Counted from the stretch's first letter, positions 14,364 through 23,417 are shown. The stretch is 29,832 bases of DNA from a bacterium (GCA_027064085.1 JAMOQH010000164.1:1-29832), one strand, 5' to 3'. Notes: generated from the sequence alone by a model not told the origin. A program made the numbers and translations.

Positions 14364-15578
14364 TTACCCCTTTACCAATTGATTCATCTTCATTAAAGGC
14401 ACCATAATTGCCATAACAACAACCAAAACAACACCTCCAAGCATTACAATAATAATAGGCTCTAATATTGTTGTTAAAGCTGACAATTTATTTTCAACCT
14501 GAGATTCGTAACTTTCTCCAATATTTTCTAACATTTCTTCTAATTGACCTGATTTTTCACCAATAGCAATCATATGAGTAACAATTGCAGGAAAATATCC
14601 ACTCTTTTTTAAAGGTTTTGCAATTGACTCACCTTCTTTTATAGCCAAACTAGCTTCTTCTATTGCTTCTTGAATTACTTTATTATCAACCACATTTTTT
14701 ACAATTTTAAAAGCAGCAAGTAAAGGAACTCCATTTTTTAGAAGAGTTGCTAATGTTGTAGAAAATCTTGCAACAGCATTCATTCTGATAATAGAACCAA
14801 AAATAGGCATATTTAATTTAAATTCATCAAATTTCTTTCGTCCATCAGGAGTTGCAACCCATTTTTTAAATAAAACTGCTACAACAACAAAAAATAATAT
14901 CATAACAAGCCAATATGAGGCCATGAAATTAGATATAGCTATTAAAAATTTAGTAATAGGTGGCAATGTTGCTTTCATTTTAATAAAAAGAGCAGTTATT
15001 TTAGGTATTACAAATACAAATAGTGCTCCAACAACTAAAACAGAAATAAAAATCATAATTACCGGATAAGCTAAACTAGAAATCACCTTTCTTTTTAATT
15101 TTGCTTGTTTAACAGTAAATTCTGACAATCTATCTAAAACAATATCTAAAGTACCACTAGACTCACCTGCTTGTATCATACTAACATATAAATTAGAAAA
15201 TATTTTAGGATGTTTTCTTAAGGCATCAGCAAACGCAGTACCTTCATTTACTTCTTGCTTAACTTGTGATAAAACCATTTTAAAGTTTTCATCTTCTGTT
15301 TGGTCTATTAATGCAGTTAATGATTCAACTAAGGTAATCCCAGAACGAATTAAAACAGATAATTGTTTAGTCATGATAGATAAGTCTTCAGAAGTTACTT
15401 TTTTTTGAAACATTGATGATTTTCTAGCATTATTTTTTTGTTTTACGGATTTAATACTAGTTACAAAAACACCTTCATTTGAAAGTAAAGATTTTAATTG
15501 AGACTCGGTATCACTATTTCGGATACCTTTTATATCTTTACCATTTTTATCAATACCTTTAAATTCAAATACTGCCAT
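14364..15578 (-). CDS. gspF: Type II secretion platform protein GspF
   Basis: 404 residues, standard length. A polytopic inner-membrane protein at the centre of the platform, working with GspE. Two GspF domains are visible: 60-190 region beginning LSIMTKQLSVLIRSGI and ending at a membrane helix (about 169-192), and a second one beginning FSTTLATLLKNGVPLL. Further helices lie at about 217-238 and 374-396. The repeated 'QAGESSG' and 'AIGEKSG' motifs are classical. It follows gspE by 2 bases, and its final codons form the ribosome binding site for the lspA part of the next gene. Confidence 0.95.
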   Translation of the reverse strand: MAVFEFKGIDKNGKDIKGIRNSDTESQLKSLLSNEGVFVTSIKSVKQKNNARKSSMFQKKVTSEDLSIMTKQLSVLIRSGITLVESLTALIDQTEDENFKMVLSQVKQEVNEGTAFADALRKHPKIFSNLYVSMIQAGESSGTLDIVLDRLSEFTVKQAKLKRKVISSLAYPVIMIFISVLVVGALFVFVIPKITALFIKMKATLPPITKFLIAISNFMASYWLVMILFFVVVAVLFKKWVATPDGRKKFDEFKLNMPIFGSIIRMNAVARFSTTLATLLKNGVPLLAAFKIVKNVVDNKVIQEAIEEASLAIKEGESIAKPLKKSGYFPAIVTHMIAIGEKSGQLEEMLENIGESYESQVENKLSALTTILEPIIIVMLGGVVLVVVMAIMVPLMKMNQLVKG

Positions 15579-15580
15579 AA

Positions 15581-17290
15581 TTATACCAATTCATCTTGAG
15601 TAACTCTCAATACTTCTTCTACTGATGTTATTCCCTGTAATACCTTTAATGCGCCATCTTCTCTTAGAGTTTTCATACCCTTAGCTTTTGCCATATTTTT
15701 TATTTTATTCGCATCTTCATTTTGATTGATTAGTGATTTAATTTCATCACCAATAAGCATTAATTCATAAATTCCTGTTCTTCCTGAATAACCATTATTC
15801 ATACACTTAGTACAACCATTAGCCTTATAGATGATAGTATCAGGAGCAACGTCAGCCATAGTTAAACCTATTTTATTAAGTTCTATTTCTGTTGGTTTCA
15901 TAGGAGTTTTACAATGATTACACAATCTTCTAACAAGCCTTTGTGCTAATATTCCTATAACCGTTGACCCAACTAAATAAGGCTCAACCCCCATATCGAC
16001 TAAACGCGTAGGTGAAGAAGCAGTATCATTTGTGTGTAGAGTAGATAAAACTAAATGCCCTGTCATAGCAGCCTGCATTGCAATATCTGCTGTTTCTTTA
16101 TCACGAATTTCACCTATCATTACAACATCAGGATCCTGTCTAAGAATTTCTCTGAGGGCTGCCGCAAAAGACATGTTAATCTTAGGGTTAACTTGAACTT
16201 GTGAAATACCTCTTATTTGGTACTCAACAGGGTTTTCAACTGTAATTATATTTAATTCAGGTGAATTAATTTTAGAAAGAGCAGAATAAAGAGTTGTACT
16301 TTTACCACTTCCTGTAGGCCCTGTAACAAGAATAATTCCATGAGGCTGTTTTATCAATTTATGCATATCATAAAGAACTTGCTCACTAAAACCATTTTTG
16401 GTTAAATCAAGAGTTGTTCCTTTTTGGTCAAGAAGTCTCATAACTATTCTTTCACCAAACCATGCAGGTAAAGTTGATAAACGAATATCAATATCACGAC
16501 CAGCAAGTTTAATTTTGATTCTGCCACTTTGTGGAAGTCTTTTTTCCGCAATGTTTAATCCACCCATGATTTTTATTCTTGATGCAATAGCAGAATGAAC
16601 ATTTTTAGGTTGTTTCATAACTTCTTTTAAGACACCATCTATCCTAAACCTAATAACGATATCTTTCTCATAAGCTTCAATATGTATATCACTTACCTTT
16701 TCTTTTACAGCTCTATATAATAATCTATTTACAAATCTAATAACAGGAGCTTCGTCATCTGATGCTTCTAGCAAATCTCTTTCTAATTCTTCAAAATCTT
16801 CGCCATCATCATCATCTTCTTTTTGAATTTCTTCTAAATTGTTTCCACTCATAGTAGAAAGTTGATCATAAGTATGATTTAATGCCTCTATAATCGCATG
16901 AGAATCAGAAAAAACAGGTTTACAAAATTTATCAAAAATATAAGAGAAATCATCTAACATTCTTAAATTATTAAAATCAGCAAATGCAACTAAAAGATTA
17001 GAATTTTCAATTTTAAACGGTATTGCAAGATTCCCTTTTAAAAAAGATAGAGTTAAGGTTTCAAAGTACTGATATAATGATTCATCAACAGTTAATTCAT
17101 CATAGTACTTAACATTATATTGTTCAGAAAGGACTTCATATAGTTTTTTGGAATTAATATATTTTTTAGAAATTAATAACTCACCTATTTTATTGTTAGC
17201 TTTTTCTTTTTGTAATAATAAAACTTCATCTAATTGTTCTATTGTTATATAATTATGAGCTAATAATAATTGACCTATTTTTTCTCTCAT
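15581..17290 (-). CDS. gspE: Type II secretion ATPase GspE
   Basis: 569 residues. The N-terminal MshEN-like domains (1-140) are followed by an acidic linker (155-180) and the RecA-like ATPase. Walker A is GPTGSGKS (324-331), the Walker B region is DVVMIGEIRD (388-397), and the His box follows (TGHLVLSTLHTND). The zinc-binding C-x2-C pairs at 457/460 and 493/496 separate it from PilT. This cytoplasmic motor drives pseudopilus assembly. Its ATG overlaps the gspD stop by 4 bases. GspE is nearly the same as PilB-type ATPases, but its operon fixes the assignment. Confidence 0.96.
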   Translation of the reverse strand: MREKIGQLLLAHNYITIEQLDEVLLLQKEKANNKIGELLISKKYINSKKLYEVLSEQYNVKYYDELTVDESLYQYFETLTLSFLKGNLAIPFKIENSNLLVAFADFNNLRMLDDFSYIFDKFCKPVFSDSHAIIEALNHTYDQLSTMSGNNLEEIQKEDDDDGEDFEELERDLLEASDDEAPVIRFVNRLLYRAVKEKVSDIHIEAYEKDIVIRFRIDGVLKEVMKQPKNVHSAIASRIKIMGGLNIAEKRLPQSGRIKIKLAGRDIDIRLSTLPAWFGERIVMRLLDQKGTTLDLTKNGFSEQVLYDMHKLIKQPHGIILVTGPTGSGKSTTLYSALSKINSPELNIITVENPVEYQIRGISQVQVNPKINMSFAAALREILRQDPDVVMIGEIRDKETADIAMQAAMTGHLVLSTLHTNDTASSPTRLVDMGVEPYLVGSTVIGILAQRLVRRLCNHCKTPMKPTEIELNKIGLTMADVAPDTIIYKANGCTKCMNNGYSGRTGIYELMLIGDEIKSLINQNEDANKIKNMAKAKGMKTLREDGALKVLQGITSVEEVLRVTQDELV

Positions 17291-19881
17291 TTCTTTCCTT
17301 TTTTATTATTTTCTCCATTTTTAGTAGGATAAGACGGCGTCTTATCCTTACTAGTTGTAGTATCAGAAGGTTTATTTATTGAACTTTTACTATCACTAGA
17401 TTTTTCACCTACATCTTTATTTAACTTGATTTTTTGTTCAAATTTATTAAGGCTACGATTCATTTCGGAAATAAGTCCTCTTTTTTTACTATAGTCAACA
17501 AAAATATCAAAACCATCTCTTAACCTTTTTTTCAATCTTTTAAATTCCTCAAAGTCTTCTCTTTTTTTATTCCAAATTTTATTCATATCAGCAGAATCCC
17601 TTATAATATAAGGAGTCAAGAACACTAACAAATTAGACTTAGAAATCCTACTTGATTTGTACTTAAAAAAGAAGCCTAAAACTGGAATATCTCCTAATAA
17701 TGGAACTTTATTTTCTGTAATAGTTGTATTATCTTTAATTAAGCCACCTATTACTACTGTTTGCTGATCAGGAACAACAACGGTGGTTTTAACTTGTCTT
17801 TTTGAAGTTGTAGGGCCTTTTATTGGGTCAATAGACTTAACTTCGGTTATTTCTTGATTAACTTCTAATTTAACTTGATTGTCTCCTGATATCTGAGGAG
17901 TTATTTTAAGCTTTATTGCAACATCTTGCCTTTGTATTGAAACAATAGGCATATAAGCAGATGAAGATGATGAACCACTTGAAAATCCATTTGAAATGCC
18001 AGAAGGGAATGGAACATTTTCACCAACAACAAATTCAGCTTCCTCATTATCCATAGTTAAAACCTGTGGTGAAGATAAAACATTTACATCGTTATTTGTT
18101 TCAAGAGCCTTTAAAATTACTCCAAAAGAAGGTATCGTAATATTATCTGTAATACTTAAAGGTGTTGTTGTTAGTGCACCAAATGCAAATCCACTTAATG
18201 CCGCAGGATTTACAGCCATACTTGATAAATCCCCAAAGTTAGTCCCAGCAAAAACAGGAACATTCTCCCCTTTTACACTTGTTTCATGACCTCCATTTCC
18301 GGATAAGCCAATATCTCTACTTCTGTCAATTGAAATTTCCATAATAACAGCTTCTACATAAACCTGCTTTCTTTTTAAATCTAATAATTCAATAACCTTT
18401 CTTAAAGCATTATAATCTTTCGCAGAGGCAACAACAACTAAAGTATTTGTTGGTTTATCCGCCGTTACCTTAACCTCTCCTTGGAACATAACTCCACCAA
18501 GAGAACCAACAGGCTTTTTAGTTTTCCTTCTTTTAGAGGAGGATCTAGAGCTACCTGAAGATAAAGAATTAATAGTAGATGCAATTTCATCAGCTTTAGC
18601 ATTTTTTAAGTAGTAAACATGTATAGTACTGTCATCTTCAAGAGGAATATCAAGTTTTCTTATTAAATCCATTAACTTTATTTTAGATGCTTTATCTGAT
18701 TTTATAATTAACTGATTGGTTCTTTCATCATATAAAACTTTATCTATATTTAACACAGAATAGTCTGAAGAACTTGATTTAGAAGACTTTGTTTTTTTAG
18801 CTCTACTTGACTTAATTGCTCTTATCTTTCTACTACTTCTATTTCTATTATTCCTATTTCTTTTTAAGTCAAAAATCTCTTCTATTTTTTGGGATAAATC
18901 TCTTGCATCAGCATAATAAACAGGTACAAGCCAAACTTTATCCATAGTATCAACAGGGACATCAATTTGTTTAATTATTTTAAAAATATTATTTATTCTT
19001 CTTCCAGCATCAGTATAAATAAGCATTGAAGTAGGTTCATAAGAAGAAACATTGCCATCTCTACTTTTCATTTTGTTTATTAAGTTTTCAACATCCCTTA
19101 ATTTAGCATATTTTAAATTATAAATTTTAGTTACTAAATAATCTACATTTGGAACTCTTTGATTTTGAAAATAAATAAAATTTGGTTTATTTGCATCTCT
19201 TATTGGAACAATTTTATAATATTTACCAGATCTAAGAACAGAATAATTATTCATAGTTAAAACAGTAAAAAAAGCAGATAGAGCTTCTGATGGAGTTACC
19301 TTTCTAGGAGAAATAATAGTTATTTTCTTACCCCTTAAATTAGCGGGAACAATAAAATTAGTATCTGTAATATCAGAAATATACTTAATTATATCACCAA
19401 GTTCAACATCACTATAATCTAAATTTATTTTTGTTGATTTATCAGCTTTTTTTAGATGAACAATAGGGTCTGGAATAGGAGTCATAATTGGAGCAGAAAC
19501 TAGTTCACCATTTACTTTCGTTTTAACAGTTTTATCATTATCATAACGATAAGCGGCTCCTCTTCCATTGCTGATAACAGAAGGACGATTTTCCTTATTG
19601 CTACTTTTACTATTCTTATGGCTTCTTGCAGTTTTAGAATTTACGACATTAAGATTTCTTAATTCTTTCCTAGACTTTTTCTTAGTTGCAGACTTATTAA
19701 TTTTAATATCTGAACCTAAAGATTTTATTCCTTTAGTTTTCCCATGAGAAAGTCCATATTTCATTTTAGATTTATCAATAGCAATTCCTTTAGTTTTAAA
19801 TCTATTTACTAATGCTTCACTATTCGCATAAGTTAAATTAAATAAAAATAAAGTTAAAATGCCATAAACAAAAATTTTCAT
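17287..19881 (-). CDS. gspD: Type II secretion outer-membrane secretin GspD
   Basis: 864 residues, longer than the usual 650-750. A Sec signal (1-20) is followed by a Lys/Ser/Asn-rich segment (30-145) before the N0 domain (about 151-228). N1 (about 250-310), N2 (about 315-412) and N3 (about 418-505) follow; N2 and N3 carry strongly basic insertions at 341-372 and 440-458. The secretin domain spans about 506-762 and ends with VPLLGDIPVLG (726-736) and LLVFLTPYIIR. The tail (763-864) is charged, then Ser/Lys/Thr-rich. It forms the outer-membrane channel. No pilotin-binding S-domain or pilotin gene is evident. Confidence 0.95.
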   Translation of the reverse strand: MKIFVYGILTLFLFNLTYANSEALVNRFKTKGIAIDKSKMKYGLSHGKTKGIKSLGSDIKINKSATKKKSRKELRNLNVVNSKTARSHKNSKSSNKENRPSVISNGRGAAYRYDNDKTVKTKVNGELVSAPIMTPIPDPIVHLKKADKSTKINLDYSDVELGDIIKYISDITDTNFIVPANLRGKKITIISPRKVTPSEALSAFFTVLTMNNYSVLRSGKYYKIVPIRDANKPNFIYFQNQRVPNVDYLVTKIYNLKYAKLRDVENLINKMKSRDGNVSSYEPTSMLIYTDAGRRINNIFKIIKQIDVPVDTMDKVWLVPVYYADARDLSQKIEEIFDLKRNRNNRNRSSRKIRAIKSSRAKKTKSSKSSSSDYSVLNIDKVLYDERTNQLIIKSDKASKIKLMDLIRKLDIPLEDDSTIHVYYLKNAKADEIASTINSLSSGSSRSSSKRRKTKKPVGSLGGVMFQGEVKVTADKPTNTLVVVASAKDYNALRKVIELLDLKRKQVYVEAVIMEISIDRSRDIGLSGNGGHETSVKGENVPVFAGTNFGDLSSMAVNPAALSGFAFGALTTTPLSITDNITIPSFGVILKALETNNDVNVLSSPQVLTMDNEEAEFVVGENVPFPSGISNGFSSGSSSSSAYMPIVSIQRQDVAIKLKITPQISGDNQVKLEVNQEITEVKSIDPIKGPTTSKRQVKTTVVVPDQQTVVIGGLIKDNTTITENKVPLLGDIPVLGFFFKYKSSRISKSNLLVFLTPYIIRDSADMNKIWNKKREDFEEFKRLKKRLRDGFDIFVDYSKKRGLISEMNRSLNKFEQKIKLNKDVGEKSSDSKSSINKPSDTTTSKDKTPSYPTKNGENNKKGKK

Positions 19882-19893
19882 AATTACTCCATA

Positions 19894-20850
19894 TTACTTT
19901 ACGTTATAGTCCATTGTTAATTTTTTACCGTGCCTTAAAATAGATACATTCATATTAGAAATACCATCTTGCAATCTTGAATACATTTCAAGAGCTCTGT
20001 CTGGATTATCTAATTTTTCACCATTTATAGATTCAATAATATCTCCATTTTTAATCCCTATCTTTCCAAAAAGACTTCCTCTTTTTATTGCAAATAATTT
20101 AAAACCTAAGGATTTTCCTGGATTTTTCTTATCTCTAGCAAAAACCCCCCTAGCCTCTCTACTTATCCTACTTAAGCTTTTAAGTTCTTTATTTAAATCT
20201 TCAGCATCAATAGTATATGAGTTTTCACCTGTTTGTTTCACATCAATACGGCTTCCACTTCTATTACTAGATAGATTATTGTTTCTTTTAAAACTAGATG
20301 AATTCCTAGAAGATCTATTATTTTTCTTTTTACCATTCATACCAAGAAATAAACATTCTTTTTTGCCATTTCTATCAAGCATTACAACAGAACGCCTAAT
20401 GTCATAAACAGTTACTCCTGTTTCAACAAAATCATCACCTTCAGCATAATATTTTGTTTTTTTAGTGCCACTATCATACACGGCAAAGTATGAGTATTCT
20501 TTTGGTTCAGCAGGCATCGTTGCTTTTACATCAGCAACAATTTTGCTCAGCTCACAAATATAGCCATTACTATTTTTTTCTTCTTCAGTAACATCAATAT
20601 TGTCATCTATTTCAGCAATATTTTTACTATCAAAAGATAGTTCTGAATTAAAAATATTTTTTTTAACAATATAAGATGCTGTTTTTTGACTATGTGGAGC
20701 TTTTTTTACTTTACTTGTATTACCTGATATAACAACTTCTTGATAACCAACTGCTTTGTTTAAAATCAATTGATTTAAAAGTTTCGCACCTAAAAATGCT
20801 GTTGTTGCAGTAAATAGTATCAGTATAATGAATTTAATATCTTTAAACAT
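19894..20850 (-). CDS. gspC: Type II secretion protein GspC with PDZ domain
   Basis: 318 residues, first gene of the operon. A short cytoplasmic N-terminus and one membrane helix (7-27) lead to the homology region (about 55-170), which binds the secretin N0 domain. A Ser/Arg/Asn-rich linker lies at 173-202, and a PDZ domain at about 235-316 (GSLFGKIGIKNGDIIESING). GspC links the inner-membrane platform to GspD and helps choose substrates. Its promoter has an extended -10 box close to the start; the ribosome binding site (AGGG) is weak. The gspD start is 12 bases downstream. Confidence 0.92.
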   Translation of the reverse strand: MFKDIKFIILILFTATTAFLGAKLLNQLILNKAVGYQEVVISGNTSKVKKAPHSQKTASYIVKKNIFNSELSFDSKNIAEIDDNIDVTEEEKNSNGYICELSKIVADVKATMPAEPKEYSYFAVYDSGTKKTKYYAEGDDFVETGVTVYDIRRSVVMLDRNGKKECLFLGMNGKKKNNRSSRNSSSFKRNNNLSSNRSGSRIDVKQTGENSYTIDAEDLNKELKSLSRISREARGVFARDKKNPGKSLGFKLFAIKRGSLFGKIGIKNGDIIESINGEKLDNPDRALEMYSRLQDGISNMNVSILRHGKKLTMDYNVK

Positions 20851-20878
20851 AAAACCCTAAAAAATATAACACAAAAAT

Positions 20879-20887
20879 ATTATAGCA
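20879..20887 (-). promoter_or_regulatory. Extended -10 promoter of the gsp operon
   Basis: On the minus strand TGC-TATAAT (20887-20879) is a perfect extended -10 element. A good -35 box at 17 bases is missing, which extended -10 promoters can tolerate. The leader to the gspC start would be about 20 bases. Confidence 0.6.
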
Positions 20888-20926
20888 ATTTTTTTTCCAC
20901 ACAAAAAAGACCTATAAAGCTTAATA

Positions 20927-20977
20927 TTTTGCCATTTTGACAACTATGTAAAATCAAGAAATGACAAAATGACAAAA
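20927..20977. repeat. Imperfect inverted repeat, possible operator
   Basis: TTTTGCCATTTTG (20927-20939) and CAAAATGACAAAA (20965-20977) are inverted copies, 12 of 13 matching, 25 bases apart. The right arm sits in a tandem ATGACAAA-ATGACAAA. It lies about 40 bases upstream of the gsp promoter -10 box, a normal place for an activator or repressor site. Confidence 0.45.
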
Positions 20978-20992
20978 CAAGAACACTGTTAA

Positions 20993-21175
20993 TTAAATTT
21001 GATTACTCCTAAGAAAAACAATAGCAATGGCTTATCTCTTCAATTACTACATACCATTCATGCAACAACAGTAGGGGCAAATAACGGCGTAGAACTACAA
21101 GTTGGCCTTCACTTTTTAAACAAAAATACATTATTCATTTTAATTAAAACAATTATAAAATATTTGACATTTTAA
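20993..21175 (+). pseudogene. Possible 3' fragment of a lost gene
   Basis: An open frame of about 60 codons with no ATG contains LQLLHTIHATTVGANNGVEL followed by QVGLHFLN, which has alternating polar and hydrophobic residues, like the last strands of an outer-membrane barrel. It runs into the trxB promoter. Without a start or ribosome binding site it cannot be a gene by itself; it could be chance. Confidence 0.3.
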
Positions 21176-21191
21176 TATTAATTATTATTCT
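21164..21191 (+). promoter_or_regulatory. Promoter of trxB
   Basis: A perfect TTGACA (21164-21169) is followed after 16 bases by TATTCT (21186-21191). The start codon is at 21235, so the leader is about 35 bases. Confidence 0.55.
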
Positions 21192-21234
21192 ATATATGTT
21201 TAACTTAGTTTATGATATTTTTAAAGGAGAGAAC

Positions 21235-22185
21235 ATGGATAAAAAGATATTAGATGTTGCAATTATAGGTGGTGGCCCAGGTGGATTAACAGCAGGACTT
21301 TATGGCTCAAGAGCATTAATGAATATAAAATTATTCGAACAACTTGGCGTTGGTGGTGAAGCTGCAAGAACCGATGTAATAGAAAATTACCCAGGCTTTG
21401 AGCAACCAGTTAATGGTATGGAATTAATGATGAAATTTAATGCTCAAGCAGAAAGATTTGGTCTAGAAGCAACTTATGAAGAAGTTTTAAGCTTAGATTT
21501 ACAGGATGATATCAAAAAAATCGAAACAACAGAAGGTGTTCATGAAGCTAAATCTGTTATCATTGCAACAGGAACTCACCACAGAACTCTTGATGTTCCT
21601 GGTGAAAAAGAATATGCAGGACAAGGAGTTTCTTATTGTGCAACATGTGATGGAGCATTTTTCAGAAATCAGGTAGTTGCAGTTATTGGAGGAGGAGATT
21701 CTTCTGTTAAAGAAGCTATTTATTTAACAAGATTTGCATCAAAAGTATATATTATTCATAGAAGAAAAGGTTTTAGAGCAGAAAAAATTACTATGGATAT
21801 GGCCAGAAAAAATGAAAAAATTGAATTTATTGTAGACACAGTTGTTGAAGAAATTTCAGGAACACAGCAAGCAGGTGTTACTCATGTTAATTTACTAAAT
21901 AAACTAACTAAAGAAAAATCAAAATTAGATGTAAATGGCGTATTTATTTTTGTTGGAATGCTCCCTAATACCTCTGAAATCATCAAAGAAAAAGATGCCA
22001 AGTTGATTTTAGACGAAGCAGGATATTTGAAAACTGATATCAATATGAAAACCGCAATAGATGGTGTTTATGCAATCGGAGATGTTAGAGCACACTCAAA
22101 AAGGCAGGTTGCAGTTGCAGTTGGTGATGCAGTTACTGCATTAATGGACGCAGAGCAATATATAGAGCAAAAATTTCATAGTTAA
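21235..22185 (+). CDS. trxB: Thioredoxin reductase
   Basis: 316 residues from ATG at 21235, chosen because AAAGGAGAG lies just upstream; the frame also has an ATG at 21196, without such a site. The protein is a cytoplasmic flavoenzyme that passes electrons from NADPH to thioredoxin. FAD-binding GGGPGGL lies near the N-terminus, the redox-active C135-A-T-C138 sits in the NADPH domain after SY, the second dinucleotide motif GGGDSS follows, and the FAD-binding GVYAIGDVR is near the C-terminus. Length and motifs are standard for the low-molecular-weight type. The yjbQ-like gene follows 65 bases later and may be co-transcribed. Confidence 0.96.
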   Translation: MDKKILDVAIIGGGPGGLTAGLYGSRALMNIKLFEQLGVGGEAARTDVIENYPGFEQPVNGMELMMKFNAQAERFGLEATYEEVLSLDLQDDIKKIETTEGVHEAKSVIIATGTHHRTLDVPGEKEYAGQGVSYCATCDGAFFRNQVVAVIGGGDSSVKEAIYLTRFASKVYIIHRRKGFRAEKITMDMARKNEKIEFIVDTVVEEISGTQQAGVTHVNLLNKLTKEKSKLDVNGVFIFVGMLPNTSEIIKEKDAKLILDEAGYLKTDINMKTAIDGVYAIGDVRAHSKRQVAVAVGDAVTALMDAEQYIEQKFHS

Positions 22186-22250
22186 TATTCTCCATTTCTT
22201 TTACTATAATAAAAAATATGATTTAGTTATTTAATATAAATAGAGGAATA

Positions 22251-22637
22251 ATGAAAAAACACATAATTAATATAAAAACTACTAAAAAAAATCAAATTAT
22301 TGATATTACACAAAAAATATCAAATCTAATTCAAGGTATTGATGATAAAATAATCACCATTTCAGTTGCTCATACAACAGCAGGAATAACTATTAACGAA
22401 AACTATGATCCTGATGTAAAAATAGATATAATTTATTCATTAAACAAAATTTCCCCTGATTATAAAACTTTCAGGCACATGGAAGGAAACAGCGATGCTC
22501 ATATAAAAGCAACTTTGGTTGGTAGAACAGAACAAATTGCAGTAATCGATAGCAAACTTGATTTAGGACGCTGGGAAGGAATATATTTTTGCGAATTTGA
22601 TGGAGCAAGAAATAGAGAAATATGGGTTTATGTATAA
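22251..22637 (+). CDS. YjbQ / UPF0047 family protein
   Basis: 128 residues, family length about 130-140. Conserved family residues are seen: AHTTAGITINENYDPDV (40-56), H76-x-EGNSDAH (78-84) and LGRWEGIYFCEFDGAR (105-120). Members are small trimeric cytoplasmic proteins; a weak thiamine-phosphate synthase activity is the basis for the name 'secondary thiamine-phosphate synthase', but the true role is uncertain. The clustered His, Asp and Glu suggest metal binding. GAGGA precedes the start. Its last 10 bases overlap the end of nth on the other strand. Confidence 0.92.
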   Translation: MKKHIINIKTTKKNQIIDITQKISNLIQGIDDKIITISVAHTTAGITINENYDPDVKIDIIYSLNKISPDYKTFRHMEGNSDAHIKATLVGRTEQIAVIDSKLDLGRWEGIYFCEFDGARNREIWVYV

Positions 22638-23254
22638 TTCTTTTCACATAACTCAGAAATAACACAGTCATCACACTTAGGCTTTCTTGCCTTACAAATA
22701 TATCGACCATGTAAAATTAAATAATGATGAGCATCTAGTCCATATTCTTTAGGTATAATTTTTAACAATTGCTTTTCTGTTTCAAGTACATTTTTTGCTT
22801 TAACCAAACCTATTCTATTACTAACTCTAAAAACATGAGTATCTACTGCCATAGTCGGTTTACCAAAAGCAACATTCAATATAACATTTGCTGTTTTTCT
22901 TCCTGCTCCAGGTAATTTCATTAAGTCTTTTAAGTCATCAGGAACAACTGAATTAAAGTCTGATTTTAGTATTTTGGCTGTTTTGATTATATTTTTAGCC
23001 TTATTATTATATAAACCTATAGACTTTATATGCTCTTTTAAGCCATCTTCACCTAAATTTATAAAATCATCAGGAGTTTTACAAATCTTAAATAACCCTA
23101 CGGTTGCTTTATTAACTGAAATATCTGTAGCTTGTGCCGATAAAATTACTGCAACTAATAATTGAAAATTATTTTCATATTTTAATTCAGAAATAGGAGT
23201 TTCAATTGATGTAGCAAGTAAATCAAAGATTTCTTTTGCTTTTTTTTTATTCAT
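22628..23254 (-). CDS. nth: Endonuclease III
   Basis: 208 residues, normal length. A bifunctional DNA glycosylase and AP lyase for oxidised pyrimidines in base-excision repair. The helix-hairpin-helix LPGAGRKTA (114-122) includes the catalytic Lys120, and the catalytic Asp138 lies in VDTH; these numbers coincide with the E. coli enzyme. The 4Fe-4S cluster cysteines are at 187, 194, 197 and 203 (C-x6-C-x2-C-x5-C). The start follows GGAG. The convergent overlap with the yjbQ-like gene means the two messages are complementary at their ends. Confidence 0.97.
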   Translation of the reverse strand: MNKKKAKEIFDLLATSIETPISELKYENNFQLLVAVILSAQATDISVNKATVGLFKICKTPDDFINLGEDGLKEHIKSIGLYNNKAKNIIKTAKILKSDFNSVVPDDLKDLMKLPGAGRKTANVILNVAFGKPTMAVDTHVFRVSNRIGLVKAKNVLETEKQLLKIIPKEYGLDAHHYLILHGRYICKARKPKCDDCVISELCEKNYT

Positions 23255-23297
23255 ATTTCTCCATTTTATAACAAACAGATATTACTAACTTATAATC

Positions 23298-23325
23298 ATT
23301 ATACAAAGCCTATATTTATTGTCAA
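23298..23325 (-). promoter_or_regulatory. Consensus sigma-70 promoter of nth
   Basis: On the minus strand TTGACA (23325-23320), 16 bases, TATAAT (23303-23298). Both hexamers are perfect. It lies 44 bases upstream of the nth start. Confidence 0.8.
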
Positions 23326-23358
23326 ACTTTAAAAAAACTATCAAATTATTAATTATAT

Positions 23359-23387
23359 TTGACTTATAGATAAGTTTATACGATAAT
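23359..23387 (+). promoter_or_regulatory. Promoter of the large lipoprotein / porin unit
   Basis: TTGACT (23359-23364), a 17-base spacer and GATAAT (23382-23387) precede the start at 23418. The ribosome binding site GAGGGGG (23403-23409) is unusually G-rich. The promoter is back to back with that of nth, about 30 bases apart. Confidence 0.7.
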
Positions 23388-23417
23388 TACATAATCATAT
23401 TTGAGGGGGCTTAAATA

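Larger units (their letters stand above)
20851..21234. other. Divergent intergenic region between gspC and trxB
   Basis: This 384-bp stretch holds the gspC promoter, a 13-bp imperfect inverted repeat, a 60-codon open frame lacking ATG that looks like the end of an older gene, and the trxB promoter. No complete gene is seen in it. Confidence 0.7.

Noticed and set aside
17996-18289. Plus-strand 97-codon frame inside gspD
   Set aside because: It is antisense to the conserved secretin domain and has no supporting signals.
21196-21234. Upstream ATG for trxB
   Set aside because: It has no ribosome binding site and overlaps the promoter -10 area; ATG 21235 has AAAGGAGAG.
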